Assembly (NCBI GenBank): GCA_027596075.1
Contig: JADGJC010000010.1
Span: 1-56,448, forward strand
Length of the DNA: 56,448 bases
Direction: 5' to 3'
DNA from: Rhizophlyctis rosea
Lineage: Eukaryota; Chytridiomycota; Chytridiomycetes; Rhizophlyctidales; Rhizophlyctidaceae
Position numbers and translations under genes: made by a program. The notes below the pieces were generated by a model. That model ran no database searches. It was not told the origin of the DNA and saw only the letters and a list, made by a program, of their open reading frames with translations. Shown piece after piece: positions 31,982 to 43,976 of this stretch (its first letter is position 1; each line of letters starts with the position of its first letter).

Positions 31982-34900
31982 CTACACCAACTGATCTACC
32001 TCCTTCACCTTCTCTTCCTCCACCACCACCCCACCCCCCAACGCATCACCACCACCATCACCCAAAATCCCCTTCAAAACAACCACACACCCCTTCTTAT
32101 CCAACGCAGCATTCGCTTCCTTACAGCTCGTTCGATGTATACCTACGAATGAAAAAAAAGCATTCAGTGCCAGGCTCCCCACCGGCACATGAAAGCAAAA
32201 GAAACAGCCACACTCACAAGCCGGACACCCCTCCTCACACTCACACCCCTCGACAACCGCCTTTGCTCTCGCCAACAACTCCTCACAATGCCGGAAGGCC
32301 TTGAACGTCAGTCCGCCGCGGCCTGCGCCGTCGTAGACTATGATTCTGTTTTGCCAGAAGTAGATGAGCAATAACGAGATCAATTTCCCCCCTTTTCAAG
32401 AAAGGGACATCTCACCTAGCCGGCCTCGCCCTCGTAGCAGAAGGATGCTTACACTCCGTCCTGATATCCGTCATCCCCGTCGTGGGCATCACGACGCATG
32501 TCGGCAAGAGGGACAGCAGCGCATGTGAGGCGGCGTGGATGCTGAATTCAACGTTGTGGTTTAGGCGTTTGAGTTCTGATACCGTTGTTTGTGGGACTGA
32601 ACCGATATAAGACGACGAAGGATCAGCAAAAAAGGGATTGGAAACGGAAAACAAAGACTGTACAATTCCAACTTCCCCAAAACGGAACGCAACAACAACA
32701 ACCCGAATTCCCACCAAAAACCCGAGGAAAAAGAGAAAATGTAAAAACTTACCATCAATCCAGAACCCAAACCGAACCTTAACAACCGGCGGGTTCTCCA
32801 ACCCAGCAACAGCATCCAAAATCCTCTTCGACTTCGGATCAATCTTGAAATACCCAAACACCACCGTCGTCACTATCAAAAGCCCAGCAGTCAAAAAACC
32901 CGTCACACTCACAAACCCCAAACCCCCTCGCCAAAACCCACTAACCTCGAACCTCCCCATAACAAACCCTCCCCCTCACACCCCTTCCCCCCTCACCCCT
33001 CCCAAAAACCAAAGTCTCCACCGTCCTCGTCGGATCCACATTCGTAAAGTCCCGATTGGCAGTAACATAATCCACATTGCTCGGTCTCACTTTCGCGTAC
33101 ATCCGTTCCGCATTGACTTCGTTCACCATGTACGACCGGCCTTGGTGGATGAAAACCGAGCCTGGGTGTAAAGAGTTACGAGAAGTTCGGGTGAAAGGGA
33201 GAGAGAGGAGTGGGTGATTGTACCTTCGTAAAGAGTAAAAGGAACACGAGACGCTTCAATGTCCTCGATATCTTTATTAGTCGTGACGTCGATCACCCGA
33301 TAAGTTTCTTCGTCTATGCTTCGGATTTGGATGTGGCGAGAAGGTTGGCCTTCGTATTTGCGGTGGGGGAAGTATAGCTGTATTCGCCACGAGGCCAGAA
33401 TGGAGCGTTGGTATGCCTGATTAGCCATCCCTGGACGCACACAAACAGCTCCATACACCAACCACGCCTCACCTTCAACCCCTCATCCCACAACAACCCC
33501 TTCTGACACAAACTCCCAACCCTCTCTCCAAACCACGCCACATCTTCCTCAACCCTAACCGGCACCTCCGCCGCAGCACACTGCAAATGCGCCTCAAGCA
33601 CCAACTCGTTCTCCAATTCCACCCCGCTCAACTCCACCTCCGTATTAAACAGATTCTCCGGCTCCTTCATGTAGAATTGGTCGAGGGCGTTGTCGCCGTC
33701 TGCTACCTGTGGAGAGGTGTGAGTGGAGGGAGGTAAGGGGGGAGGGAAGGGGGGTTTACCAGAATGGAGACGGAATCTCTTTCTCGACGTCCTGCGCGTC
33801 CGGCTTGTTGACGGAAGGAGGCGAGGTTGAAGGGGAAGCTGAGGTGTACGACTGCGTCTGCAATTCGACGAATGAAGAAGAAACAGAAAAGCCGTAAGTT
33901 TTGATACCTAACCGCTCCTCACCAAGACCCCGTCGCCCCGGCTCGTCAACCCAAATCTAAGTCCCCTCCAACATGCACCAACACAGACAACGCAATGACA
34001 GAAACCATATGCAAAAAGAAGAAAACCCACCAAGACTCCCAATATCAACCCCCAACTCCAACGCATTCGTCGCAATCACGCCTGCCGAATAAAAGAACCA
34101 GAATCAGCTTCATTTGAACTTTTCACCTGTACATCACCCCCAACCAAACAGCTGTGCCAAGAAACAAACTATCAACACTCACACAACAAATCCCCCTTGA
34201 ATAACCTCCCCTCAATCTTCCTCCGATCCTCCGGCGTATATCCCGCCCGATACCCCATAACCCTCCCCTCCAACACCGGCGCAACCTCCCGCAACGTGTT
34301 TTGCGTCTCTCGTAGTACTAGCTCGCACATCCGCCGGACCTGTCAGAATTGCAGACGGGAGGTGCGGCGTCAAGAACAGCACATCAAGCCAACGCTTCAA
34401 CAAATTCCCTTTTCTGAAAATTTCGTTCCCCCTCACCTTAGCAAAACAAATAACCCTAACACCCTTCATCATCAACCAACACAACACCCTCACACTCTCT
34501 TCCAAAAAACTCGTTCTTCCCTGCGCTGGGTGCCGCTCATCCCTATACGGCGGGTTCCACATGACGTAATGTTTCATTCCGCAAGGGGATCCATCTTCCC
34601 TCACGACTCGGACGTCGGTGAGGTTGAAGAAGGATTTCATGTGCTATGTTGCAAAATAGTCAGTGAATGAGGACAACAAATGGGGTACAGAATGATAAGA
34701 AGGGACTTACATCGTCAGGATTAGCGACCGTAGCGGAACAGGAGATGAACCTGACGCGGTCGTTGGAGTAGTGGTGACAGAGACGACGGAGACGACGCAT
34801 GATCATTGCGCAGTGGGAGCCGAAGGTGTTTGTGTAGTAGTGGAGTTCTGTGTTTTTGTTTTTTTCGGTTTAAAGATAAGCAAATTGCAATTTAGTCAAA

Positions 34901-37077
34901 CGACAGGACATATCACAGAATCTCTCAATCCAAACCCATCACCCCCACCAGACACCCCCACCCCCAACCTTCTTCCCACAACTCACCATCAACAATAACA
35001 AAACGAACCCTCTCCAAAAACTCCCTCCAATACTTATGCCGCGGCAACACGCTCACATGCAACATATCCGGGTTCGTAAATATCACTCGTGCATTATCCC
35101 TTATAGCCGTCCGACTGTCTCCTTTCAACGGCGTGTCGCCGTCGTATGTGTCGACTTCCACCCACGATAGGTGCGGTGTTGATGCGAGCACGGTTTGGAG
35201 GGCGCGTTTTTGGTCTTGGGCTAGGGCCTGGTGGAGGGGTGATAAGAGGGATGGGAGGGGGATGTGGATGGGGGATAGGGGAGTACCTTGGTTGGGAAGA
35301 TGTATATAGCTCGAGCTTCTGGATTACGTTCTAGTTCTCGGAGGAGGGGGAGTTGGTAGATTAGGGATTTTCCACTGATGACGAAGACAGAAAAGCGTCA
35401 ACGTCAGCCACGAAGAACCATCAAGGATGGTATTAACATAGCGGCAAAACATTTTGAGAATTTTGGCCCAATACTACATACCTAGAAGTCGACGTCGCAA
35501 CAATAACATCATGCCCCGCCTCAACATAATTGATAGCTTCCGCCTGATGCGCATACAACCGACTCACATTCAACGATTCTTTCAGAGATTTCGCCAGCGC
35601 GTCCGAAAGCGGTGAATTCAAATCCGCTATTCCAAAACGCAAATATCAAGTAAGTCACCCATCGTCTCCATTCTCGTCTCGTCCAGCTTACCGAAAGTCG
35701 CCTCCCGCCCAGGCACAGTCTTGACGTTCTTGATCTGATCTTTATAAAACTCCTCCTTCTCCAAATCCTGCAGCATTTCAAGCATGGAGTGCGGGCGGTC
35801 GATCGCTGGTGGTGTGGTGCTTTTACCGTAGGGTCCGGGAGTGGTGTCGATACCTGGAGATGTGGGGACGGCGTCGATGGCGAGTTCTGATATTGATGTT
35901 ACTGGATCTGTGCCCTGCATTGTGGGAATGTGAGGAGATGTTGGTGGGCCGAGTATTAGGTTACATAAAGACGGGGGGATATTACATTGTCGATTTCACG
36001 GGTATAGAATGCGAGGAGCTGTTCGCGGAATCTGGTATTCCGCCGTTCGATCATTGTTGGTATGGATCCCGTATGTTGGGAAGGAGCAGTTTCCTCAGCC
36101 AGTGATATATGCCTGTTGATGACTGGGCGGCCGCTCCTGTCTACAGCCCTGCGTTGCCGTTACGAGTCAGCATCAGCCAAGTTCTTTTAATGACTTGAGC
36201 GACTGCCATAACCTACTTCTTCTTAGCAGGATTCATTCGCACCGGACGAGCGTCCCGGAAATCAATAACAAGCACATACTGAGGCGACCCCGCAGCAGGA
36301 TTGATGTCCCGCAACTCGCGGATGGACGCCTCTTCCAAATCTGCTCGGTCCACCCAAAATAGAGTCATCATGTCTGGAGCTATTACGCGCATTTTGCCGA
36401 GGTCGGCTAACGTGAAAGGTCTATTACAATGCGTACAAACTCAGTATTTATTATGTCCCTCTCCAAACGGGCAAAGAAATTGCTTGGATGTTTATTTACC
36501 GTCCAGTCAGGTCCTGGATTGAGGTTCGAACATTATCCAAGGTACATATCATTTGCCGTTGGACTGAACAGAACGAATACACTGTATTTAGAGACTGAAA
36601 TGTTTGTTCGAGCTCTATTAAATCTTTCGGAAAGTCTGGTGGTAGTTGTTGCTGCGCTTGTGGTTCCTTCTTTCGTGAGCGGGCCTTTCTGACTGGCGGG
36701 GGTGCTGTGGCTTCCACTTCGGAAGGACCTGCGCTGTCCGCTTCAGCATTAGAGCCGCCCGCCGCAGTCGCCTTCCGCTTCGTTCCTCTCGCTCCGCGTG
36801 CAGGTTTCTTTGTGATAGCTATCGGTATTGTCTCTGGTAGTGCTTCAGGAGAGGGCTGACGAGGCGGCTGTGCGAATGACACAGGTGTTGGCACCAGGTG
36901 GGCATGCTGGTCTGCAGTGGTATAGTTTGCGGTTGAAGTTATTGGTTCTGCTTTCACGGAGGGATGCTGTTGCGACAGTGCGGCTTGTGCCGCGCGTATG
37001 AGAGAGTTTTGTTTTGGTGTGCGGGAGGCCGGCTTCTGCGGACGGGCTATCCTGAACCCACCCTCCTCGGGTGACAT
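31982..37077 (-). CDS. HRQ1: HRQ1-type RecQ4-family 3'-5' DNA helicase
   Basis: Hrq1 is a fungal/plant RecQ4-related helicase acting in interstrand-crosslink repair and telomere maintenance. Read from the ATG at 37077 in many exons: a basic, disordered N-terminus (RTPKQNSLIRAAQAA), then LEQTFQSLNTVYSFCS and PFTLADLGKMRVIAPDMMTL. The core has LYAHQAEAINYVEAGHDVIV with ATSTS/GKS (motif I), FPTKALAQDQ, VIFTNPDMLHVSVLPRHKYW, the DExH-type box VDELHYY (motif II), ISCSATVANPDD (motif III), MWNPPYRDERHP, VICFAKVR, ATNALELGVDIGSL and QAGRAGRRERDS (motif VI). The family-specific C-terminal domain has HIQIRSIDEETYRVIDVTTN, FGYFKIDPKSKRILD, EFSIHAASHALLSLLP and IVYDGAGRGGLTFKAF, plus a cysteine cluster (CECEEGCPAC ... 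TSC). The stop is TAG at 31982. Individual exon ends were not all verified. Confidence 0.88.
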
Positions 37078-37436
37078 TGAAGAAGGAAGGCGTGCCACAG
37101 AGGGGTCAGGGTTCCTGCAAGCGGGTAATTAGCAACTCAGCACGACCCAAAGAATCAACGGTGTTATGTGGATAACAGCCGTATGGTATGTGTGCACCAG
37201 TATGAAGATGGAGTGTGAGGCAGTGGGGCAAGTCTCCACTGGGCAGCGATGTAGGCGTGGGAAACAAGGTGCAGCAAGCAATGATAAAAATAGCGTGTAC
37301 CCTCAGTGAGGGGGTCATTCGATCCAATGTAACCCAATTTGGATAATTCCATTTTGCACATATATGGCTAAACAATATTTAGCGCAGAGACTCTGAGAGG
37401 CTGGAGCCACCCAATAGCGCAACACCTACTTAGCCT

Positions 37437-37473
37437 GTCAACCACCCGTCAACCACCCGTCAACCACCCGTCA
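37437..37473. repeat. 11-bp tandem repeat
   Basis: Three perfect copies of gtcaaccaccc in the short divergent region between HRQ1 (start 37077) and the F-box-like gene (start 37561). It might influence promoter spacing, but no factor can be named. Confidence 0.9.
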
Positions 37474-37560
37474 ATCGTCAAGATTCTTATGAAACGGCAA
37501 CCACATGTTGGACGCACTAACTTACGGTGAGCAGTATCGTCTATTTTTGACAAGGGAAAT

Positions 37561-39035
37561 ATGATTGCAGGTGGTTCGCTTTCTTCAACGGCGCTGCCTT
37601 CAGTGGACGGTATGATGGTGTCTCTCTTCCTCTTCCACTCAAGTGTTTCACGCTTACCTTTTGTTTGCCTCCCAACTGTCAGGTCAATCGCCACTAATGG
37701 TGCCAGAGCTCTTCCTCCAAATTCTTTACTCTTTCTCCAACAACGAACTCTTCAGCATACGTCCCGTTTCAAATCACTTCAAAAAGTACGCTCAAGAAGC
37801 ATACAATGACCGACGGAAGAACTTCTTCCACATGACGGTTGTAATAGGCCACGGAACCAAAGACTCCCTAACAGCCGTACAAAATGCCTTAGCATCACCC
37901 AAAACACATATCATGCCCACAGGTTATTTGACGGCTACTGTGCTCTTGCGTTGTACGAATCGCCTCTCCACCGGTCACCCTCACTTTGTGCTGGAATATG
38001 AACCAGTTACTACATAAGTCTTGTGGCCGAAGAGGCATATTTCGGCCTTCCAAATCAATTCCATCCCCGTTCAAAATCCTAAGGAACCACCATCGGCAGC
38101 ACTGGTTGCGGAAATGGCACCAACAAGCGCACCTATCTTCCGCCCACCGGGCTATGAACTCCGGACCGGATATGACGGTATCGTCACTGCCCCGCAATCT
38201 CTCTACGGGTCCGACTTCGTCCTGGTCTTTAGGCACGACACTTTGAATCACAAAGCTCTACATCCCCGCACCCCTTACTCAACTGGCACCAGATTCACCA
38301 TCTCCTAATCCGACATACGGCATATACCCTCCTCGACAATGGGAAACGTTGGTGCAAGCGGCATACGACAGCGAACTGGACGCCCTGGCTCATTACTTGG
38401 AGAGCAATTTCTCCGTCCAGACCCCCGAATCCAGGCGCGACTTGGATATTCTGAAATCCAACCTCCGAGAGGACTGGCTGTGGTTTGGAAAGCAGGCACG
38501 AAACTCGTTGCTAATGTGCATGCAGGGTTTCATGGTCAGGCGTAGGGATGAGGTAAGATAATGACTTTCCATTTCATAGCTACGCTCTTCCATCCCCGTT
38601 TTCGACATGCCTTACTCGGGGACTTAAACACAAATATACCTATAGCTCTCCTCCTTCATAACCCGCAACATCCAACCCGCCGCCAACCAAATCCAAAGCT
38701 ACACCCTAATGAACCTCTCCCCAGACCGCATCCACGAACTCAGCCTAAAACTCACACAACGTGCTACGCCGGGCCTCTATGACGTACCTCTTGCGCGGGT
38801 GTTGTTGCAGATGGGGGGCGTGGTGATTGAGGATTTAGCGGATCCAAGTGTTGTGCAGGCGTTGATGGAGTTTCAGAAGAGGGATTTGAAAAGGCATTGG
38901 GCGGTTGAGGCGGGAGAATGGAGGGGCTGGAGTGGGCTTGGGGAAAGAGTTGCGAGGCTTCTTGAGGAGATGTTTGTGAAAGCGGAGGGGGAGAGGGTGA
39001 GTGGGTGGGGGGAGGAGGTGTGGTTTGAGTTTTGA
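37561..39035 (+). CDS. F-box-like protein, spliced
   Basis: Exon 1 is 37561-37609 (MIAGGSLSSTALPSVD). After an intron ending CTGTCAG at 37682 comes GQSPLMVPELFLQILYSFSN, an F-box-like helix pair followed by SNHFKKYAQEAYNDRRKNFF. Later exons encode WPKRHISAFQINSIPVQNPK, FRPPGYELRTGYDGIVTAPQ, WETLVQAAYDSELDALAHYL, LREDWLWFGKQARNSLLMCM, FITRNIQPAANQI, SPDRIHELSLKLTQRATPGL and a C-terminus ending EEVWFEF. The exact internal junctions (about 38010, 38240-38320 and 38560-38650) were inferred from frame switches with GT...AG candidates. If it is an F-box protein it would be a substrate adaptor of an SCF ubiquitin ligase. The rest has no recognised domain. Confidence 0.5.
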
Positions 39036-39560
39036 TGGGGGTTTGGGGAAAGGGGGTTTTTGGGACGGCTTTTGGGGTAGCGGTAGATTTTGGCATTAGT
39101 ATGACGGACGAAGTTGGTTTGTCAAGTCACTGGGTATCAGTATTGCATCTCATTTGTTCGTGTGTATCGGCATAGCATCTCCATGTTTTTGGAGAGAATC
39201 GGCGCGTTAGACCATTTCATTTTCACGGTGCATCATCCATCAATATGCTGGGTGCTTTCCATTTATGAATGGCCACCGATCGTATCCTGTGCCTTGCACT
39301 CCTTGCGGGAACAACGCTTTGGGTTGCCCCCTATCTGACCAAACAGCTTCTTCGACTAGACAGGCGCACTTGGAATATCTTACACAACAAATCAGCTGCT
39401 TATGCTTTACCGAGGGTAGGAAGGAGAAACTCCAAACGAAATGAACTGAGTAACGACGTCACGTGTGGCGCATGCTCCGAATGGGAGCGTTCCCCATGAC
39501 GAACTTGCTTTCCATCTCCCCTTCCTTCCACCCCTCATCCTCTGACCACACCACCCAACA
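39036..39560. other. Intergenic upstream of ERF4
   Basis: About 520 bp. A small plus-strand frame from an ATG at 39269 (MATDRILCLALLAGTTLWVA, 76 aa with one hydrophobic helix) is open, but I have no supporting evidence that it is a gene. The ERF4 promoter probably lies here. Confidence 0.3.
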
Positions 39561-40231
39561 ATGTCCACCACCAACCCACCCACACCCTCCCCCTCACAAA
39601 CCCCCTACATAATCCGCATAGAACGCGCCTTCCCCCTCCTCGACACCCCGCAATTCTCAACCGCCTTTCCAACCGAACTAACCGGTCGAATAGACCCCCC
39701 AACCCTCCAAAAAACCGTCACGCATATAAATGAAGTATTAGCGGAAGCCGAAGCTCCTTCCGTGGAGACGTTTTGGCGATGTTGTGTGTCGTGCGTGACG
39801 TGTTTTTTGGCTGATGCTTTTTGGAGGGGGGCGTTTGAGAAGGTGTGTGAAGTTTTGGAAGTCTTCTTTTACGTTTTTGTGACGCGCGTCACCACGTTGT
39901 CTTTTCTCGTGCTGATAGCTGTGTATGTTCCTTCTTGTTCTTTTGATTCAGGAGCTAGATAAGTTGGCAGAGTACGTAGAAGAGGAGAATAAGAGATTTT
40001 ATGAACCAGCTGGACTTTATTTTACGGTACGGCGCTGAAGTCATATCCGGCCCTTGGACGGCGTCTTGAGTGAATAATGTATCGAATAACTCACGGCACA
40101 TGATACTTTTCAGGATCCGAGGAGCACCGGATTATTACATGTATGTACTTTTCAATATCATACCCCAATCTCCTCCGCCGGCCTCACAATCTTTTCATTG
40201 TTTCTCGTAGCTGGAAATCATCGTGCGATAA
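39561..40231 (+). CDS. ERF4: ERF4/GOLGA7-type subunit of the Ras palmitoyltransferase
   Basis: Erf4 (animal GOLGA7/GCP16) is the regulatory partner of the DHHC enzyme Erf2, which palmitoylates Ras at the ER/Golgi. Exons: 39561-39842, 39952-40026, 40114-40140 (27 nt) and 40211-40231 (21 nt including stop). Total 134 aa. The family signature is clear: IIRIERAF, then QFSTAFPTELTGRIDPPTLQ, HINEVLAEAEAPSVETFWRC, a hydrophobic cysteine-rich stretch (CCVSCVTCFL), FEKELDKLAEYVEEENKRFY, EPAGLYFTDPRSTGLLHLEI and IVR-stop. The CCVSC..C cysteines are candidate palmitoylation sites. The last two exons are very small, but the joined peptide matches the conserved DPRxxGLxxLEI end exactly. Appears intact. 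Confidence 0.9.
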
Positions 40232-40496
40232 CACCACCACTCCTCCACTCCACCCAAACCATAGATTGTAAATGATACCCCAGCACGTGTATATATGTAA
40301 ATTCTCTCTATGTATATTCTGAATTGTCAACTGAACGTTGTCCGACCAAAGGGCATACGAGTTTGAAGGGGGAGGTGCCATTTCCGCGAACTGAGCTGAG
40401 GATCTACGTACCGGAACATATCCACCTCAAACATTATCTCGAGAAATCAAGCTCCTATCTAAGCTCCCTAACGCCTTTATCTGCCCTACTCCTGCG

Positions 40497-43486
40497 CTAT
40501 GCTAGTGATCTGAGGTAACACGACTTTGAGTTTTGCTGTTGTTGTTTTCGGTCCGATTCGTGGGGTAGGAGACATGGATTCGATAGGGGCAAGGAAGTAT
40601 ATGTTAGTAATGGGGCATTACGAGACCCCAACAGGCAAAACCAATATGAAGGAATGATTGAACGAAGATCCCGCCAGCCCTCATCTTCCATACCTATCTC
40701 CTCCCTCCCCCCCTCTCTCTCCCCCCTCCCCTCCCTCGGCCTCGGAACATTAAACAACTTCCGCTTATTAGCGGTCCCGTTCGGCGCGATGATCTTCTGG
40801 CTAATAATCGACGCAACACTTTTGGTGCCGTGGGTATATGTCGTTAACGTGGATGGGCCCATGGGGTGGGGTATGGATTTCTGAGTGGCGCCTTCCTCGG
40901 ATACCGACTGGAGCTTCTTGAAGTTTTGGTGGTAGGGTTCGTTGGAGAGGAGGAGGTTGTGATGGCTGTTGAGGAAGGAGTCTGGGATGGTGAACGGGCG
41001 GTCTTTTCTTCTCTCCTTTCGAATCTTCCCCACCCCATCACCCTTCTCAACATCAACCCCACGAATCTCCGCCTCCAAATCTCCCATACCCACCCCTTTA
41101 CCCCTCCCATCCCTCCACTGCAACCCCTTCCGATCCGTCGTCTGGAGGTATTGCCGTAAATATGCATAGCGGCTCTGACTTTCCGCGTAGGTTTCCGCAA
41201 GCTCGATGCAGATGTACTTAAACAGATAGGATATCCTCCGCAGCGGCCAGCGGTGTGGTGGCGCGGGGTAGTGCACGGGTGTGTGGGAATGAGTGGTGGC
41301 ACTGGTGCCCATCCCGGCGGTGATGAGAGTGAGGATGTGGGGGTTTGTTTCGATGTGAAGACGAGCGGAAATAGCTTCACGTGCTAAAGTACCCAGAGAA
41401 TCATGCTTATACGTTCGATGGATTTCGGTGAGGGATGTTATTGCTGCTGCGCGGATTCGCCATGTTCTTTCATCCGACTTTATCCTCCCCTTTCCCCCTT
41501 CCTCATCCCCTTCCCCATCCCCCTCCTCATCCTCCTCAACATCACCCCATCGAACATACCGTAATAACCCTTCCTCAATAGCTGTTGCGCGGAGGAGTGA
41601 GCCGTCACCAGTCAAAACTACGACGCCCAAGTTGACGATAGCAAGGTAGGGCCATTGCCATTCTTCGTGGTCTAGGAGTCGGTCGATGAAAGCGATGAAC
41701 ATACGACAGGCGGAGTGGTTTAGGGTTGCGGCTGTTGCGAGGAGTTTTATGAATTTTCTGCCGAGGTTCCTGGGGTGTTTGTTGAGGGGGGGAGAAGGGA
41801 AATGTTAGGTGAAGTTGTTCTGTTGCAGAGAAGAAAGCAAGATCATTTTTTTGGAGATGTGGAATATGTAGGTTGAGCCATACCACTCCTTTTTCTCTTG
41901 CAAATCTTTCAGCACACCGCAAAAGGGTGCGACCATAGCCAACATGTCTGTGGGTGGCGTCATGCGCAGGACTTGGGAGAGGAGGGAGAGGCCGATGGGG
42001 GAGGACATGTGGGGGTCGCTTTCGGGTTTTGGGGATAGGAGCCATCGGATCTAAATTTGGTTTTGGGCATTGATGAGAGACTTATGACCTTAAGTATGAT
42101 GACAGAAGTGAACAGCCATACCCCATCACAGGTTGCACTCAGAGATTGGATGATGAATGGGTCTTCCGTTTGTAAGGCCGGGACGAGGACGTCGAGGAAT
42201 CGGATGAGGGTTACTTGGACTTCGGGAGGGACGAGGAATGTCTTCACTTCGCAGGCGTATTCGAGGCGTTGGACTGCGAGAGATATGCACTGTCAAAAGA
42301 TTCCAAAAATAAATTACCCTCAGTCTTCAATAATCCAAAAACCCCCATGCATAAAAGAAAACACACCTCACCGTAATCGACCACTGCCCGCCCGAAGCGA
42401 AGGCCGGGGGCGGCGGGCGGGGGCGGGGCGCCGCCGCCGGCGGCGGNNNNNNNNNNGACCCCCTCACCCCTCCCCCTCCTCACCCCCTCCTCAACCCCCT
42501 CACACAACCCCGCAACAAGCAACAACAACCCCGCAACCTCCCCATCATCCACTAAAACCTCATTAGTATCCAACGCCTCAACCAACAAACCCCACGCCCG
42601 ATCCGCCAACACCACATTCCGACACCGCCTCAAAGCCACTAAACTCCTCCGCGCCTGCGAATGGTACGTATGGTGGTGATGTCCTCCACCCGGCGTCGGC
42701 GGATGAGTGTGATGTGCGGGATCACGTTGGTACGACATCGGTGTAGGACTTTTCGCCCTCGCAATAGCCGGCGGATTCGTCACCGAATACGCACTCCTCA
42801 CCGCCGCATGAGTGGACCCATACGTCGAATTGGCCACCGTTCCGGAAAGGGGTTGGAGCGGGTCAGTTCCGCCAGGGCCGTCGCGGGGAACGGTTGAGGG
42901 GCGTGTGAGGTTGTATGGGTGGAGGTGGCGTTCGCGGGTGTGGGTTCTGCTGCTCCGGGGGACGGTGAAGTAGGCGGAGAGGGTGGGGTTTGGGAAGGGG
43001 GCGAGGGATGTTGGGGAGGTTAGGGAGGCGGTTATGAGCATTGGGCCAGGGGGTCCGATGGGGGGGTTGGAGATTGATTGGCGGAGGGGGTCGGGGCGGG
43101 AGGGGTCGAGAATTGTGGAGGATAGGACTAGGTGCTGTTTGTGTGGTGGGTTCAACCAATCAATACTGTCGTACGCTTGGGCCCCACAAGCACGAAAGAA
43201 GTCTCACCTCCAACTTATCAAGAATATCCCTCGCCTGAATCTCATACGCTCTCCTCCTTGCTAACGTATCCGCCCGGTTATACCTCTGAACAAAAGCCGC
43301 AACGCTCTGCGGCATGGTCAGTCGAACAGTGGCTCCAGGCGCTCGTCCTAGTGTTCGGATAGGTGTGTAATCATCTTCCGGGATGCCGCCCCCTCTCCAT
43401 GCACCTGCTTGCCGTTCCCTGCTGGCGGGGACGGACGCGGGCTGCATAGCCCATGCGTGTTGGACTAGGACGGTCACAAAGCCCAT
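40497..43486 (-). CDS. Putative TMEM232-like helical repeat protein (interrupted by a gap)
   Basis: Minus-strand exons start near 43486 (MGFVTVLVQHAWAM). They run through MPQSVAAFVQRYNRADTLAR, RRRAYEIQARDILDKLE, LITASLTSP, NVVLADRAWGLLVEALDTNE, the gap at 42447-42456, PPEVQVTLIRFLDVLVPALQ, MSSPIGLSLLSQVLRMTPPT and MFIAFIDRLLDHEEWQWPYL. Next come IVNLGVVVLTGDGSLLRATA and the block TWRIRAAAITSLTEIHRTYK. Lower-complexity sequence follows to a stop at 40497. The layout (short N-terminal helix with FxxRxN...AxxIL, then armadillo-like helices, then WRIRxxAIxxL) fits the TMEM232 family, which is associated with cilia and flagella. That fit is by memory of the pattern, so the assignment is tentative. 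The gap hides part of a helical region. Confidence 0.45.
42447..42456. other. Assembly gap (10 N)
   Basis: Ten N directly after an extremely GC-rich stretch (gccgccgccggcggcgg) inside the coding part of the TMEM232-like gene. Confidence 0.95.
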
Positions 43487-43976
43487 TTTGTAAAAAGGGT
43501 GCAGGTTTTCAGGCGTTGTTCAAGCTGACAGAAAGAAGTGCCAAAAACTAGGAGGGTTACCTGCGTTAGTCATGATCAGCATCTGTCCGAACTCTCCGCA
43601 CAACCCGTTGAACGATCAGACCCTCGCGTTCGTGGCTTGCAAGCTGCGGCCTGCCCATAGCAAAAGCAAGTCACTCTAGTCCAGCACTCAGGCAAATCAT
43701 CATCTTCAATGGGTGCCTCAAGATATATTCAAGTTTAAAATCAGTACGTGATACAGGAATGACTGAACGTTACTCGCTGTTTCCCAATTGCTCGATTGCC
43801 CGCTATTTGAACAACCCACAGGAATTTCAAACCGTGGGAATGAACCCCGATTGATGTCGGTAGTTTAGACAATAGACGAATCTATCACAGGTGATGCCAC
43901 ATTGGCATCAAAGGCACTGTATGCAGGGCAGTCGTTGATATATACGGCTTCGATATACGTTATATACAGGGAAAAT
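43487..43976. other. Intergenic between minus-strand genes
   Basis: About 490 bp with no supported gene. It is the promoter side of the TMEM232-like gene and the 3' flank of the helicase-PARP gene. A tatatacggcttcgatatac motif at about 43938-43957 is AT-rich and might be polyadenylation-related on the minus strand. Confidence 0.35.
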
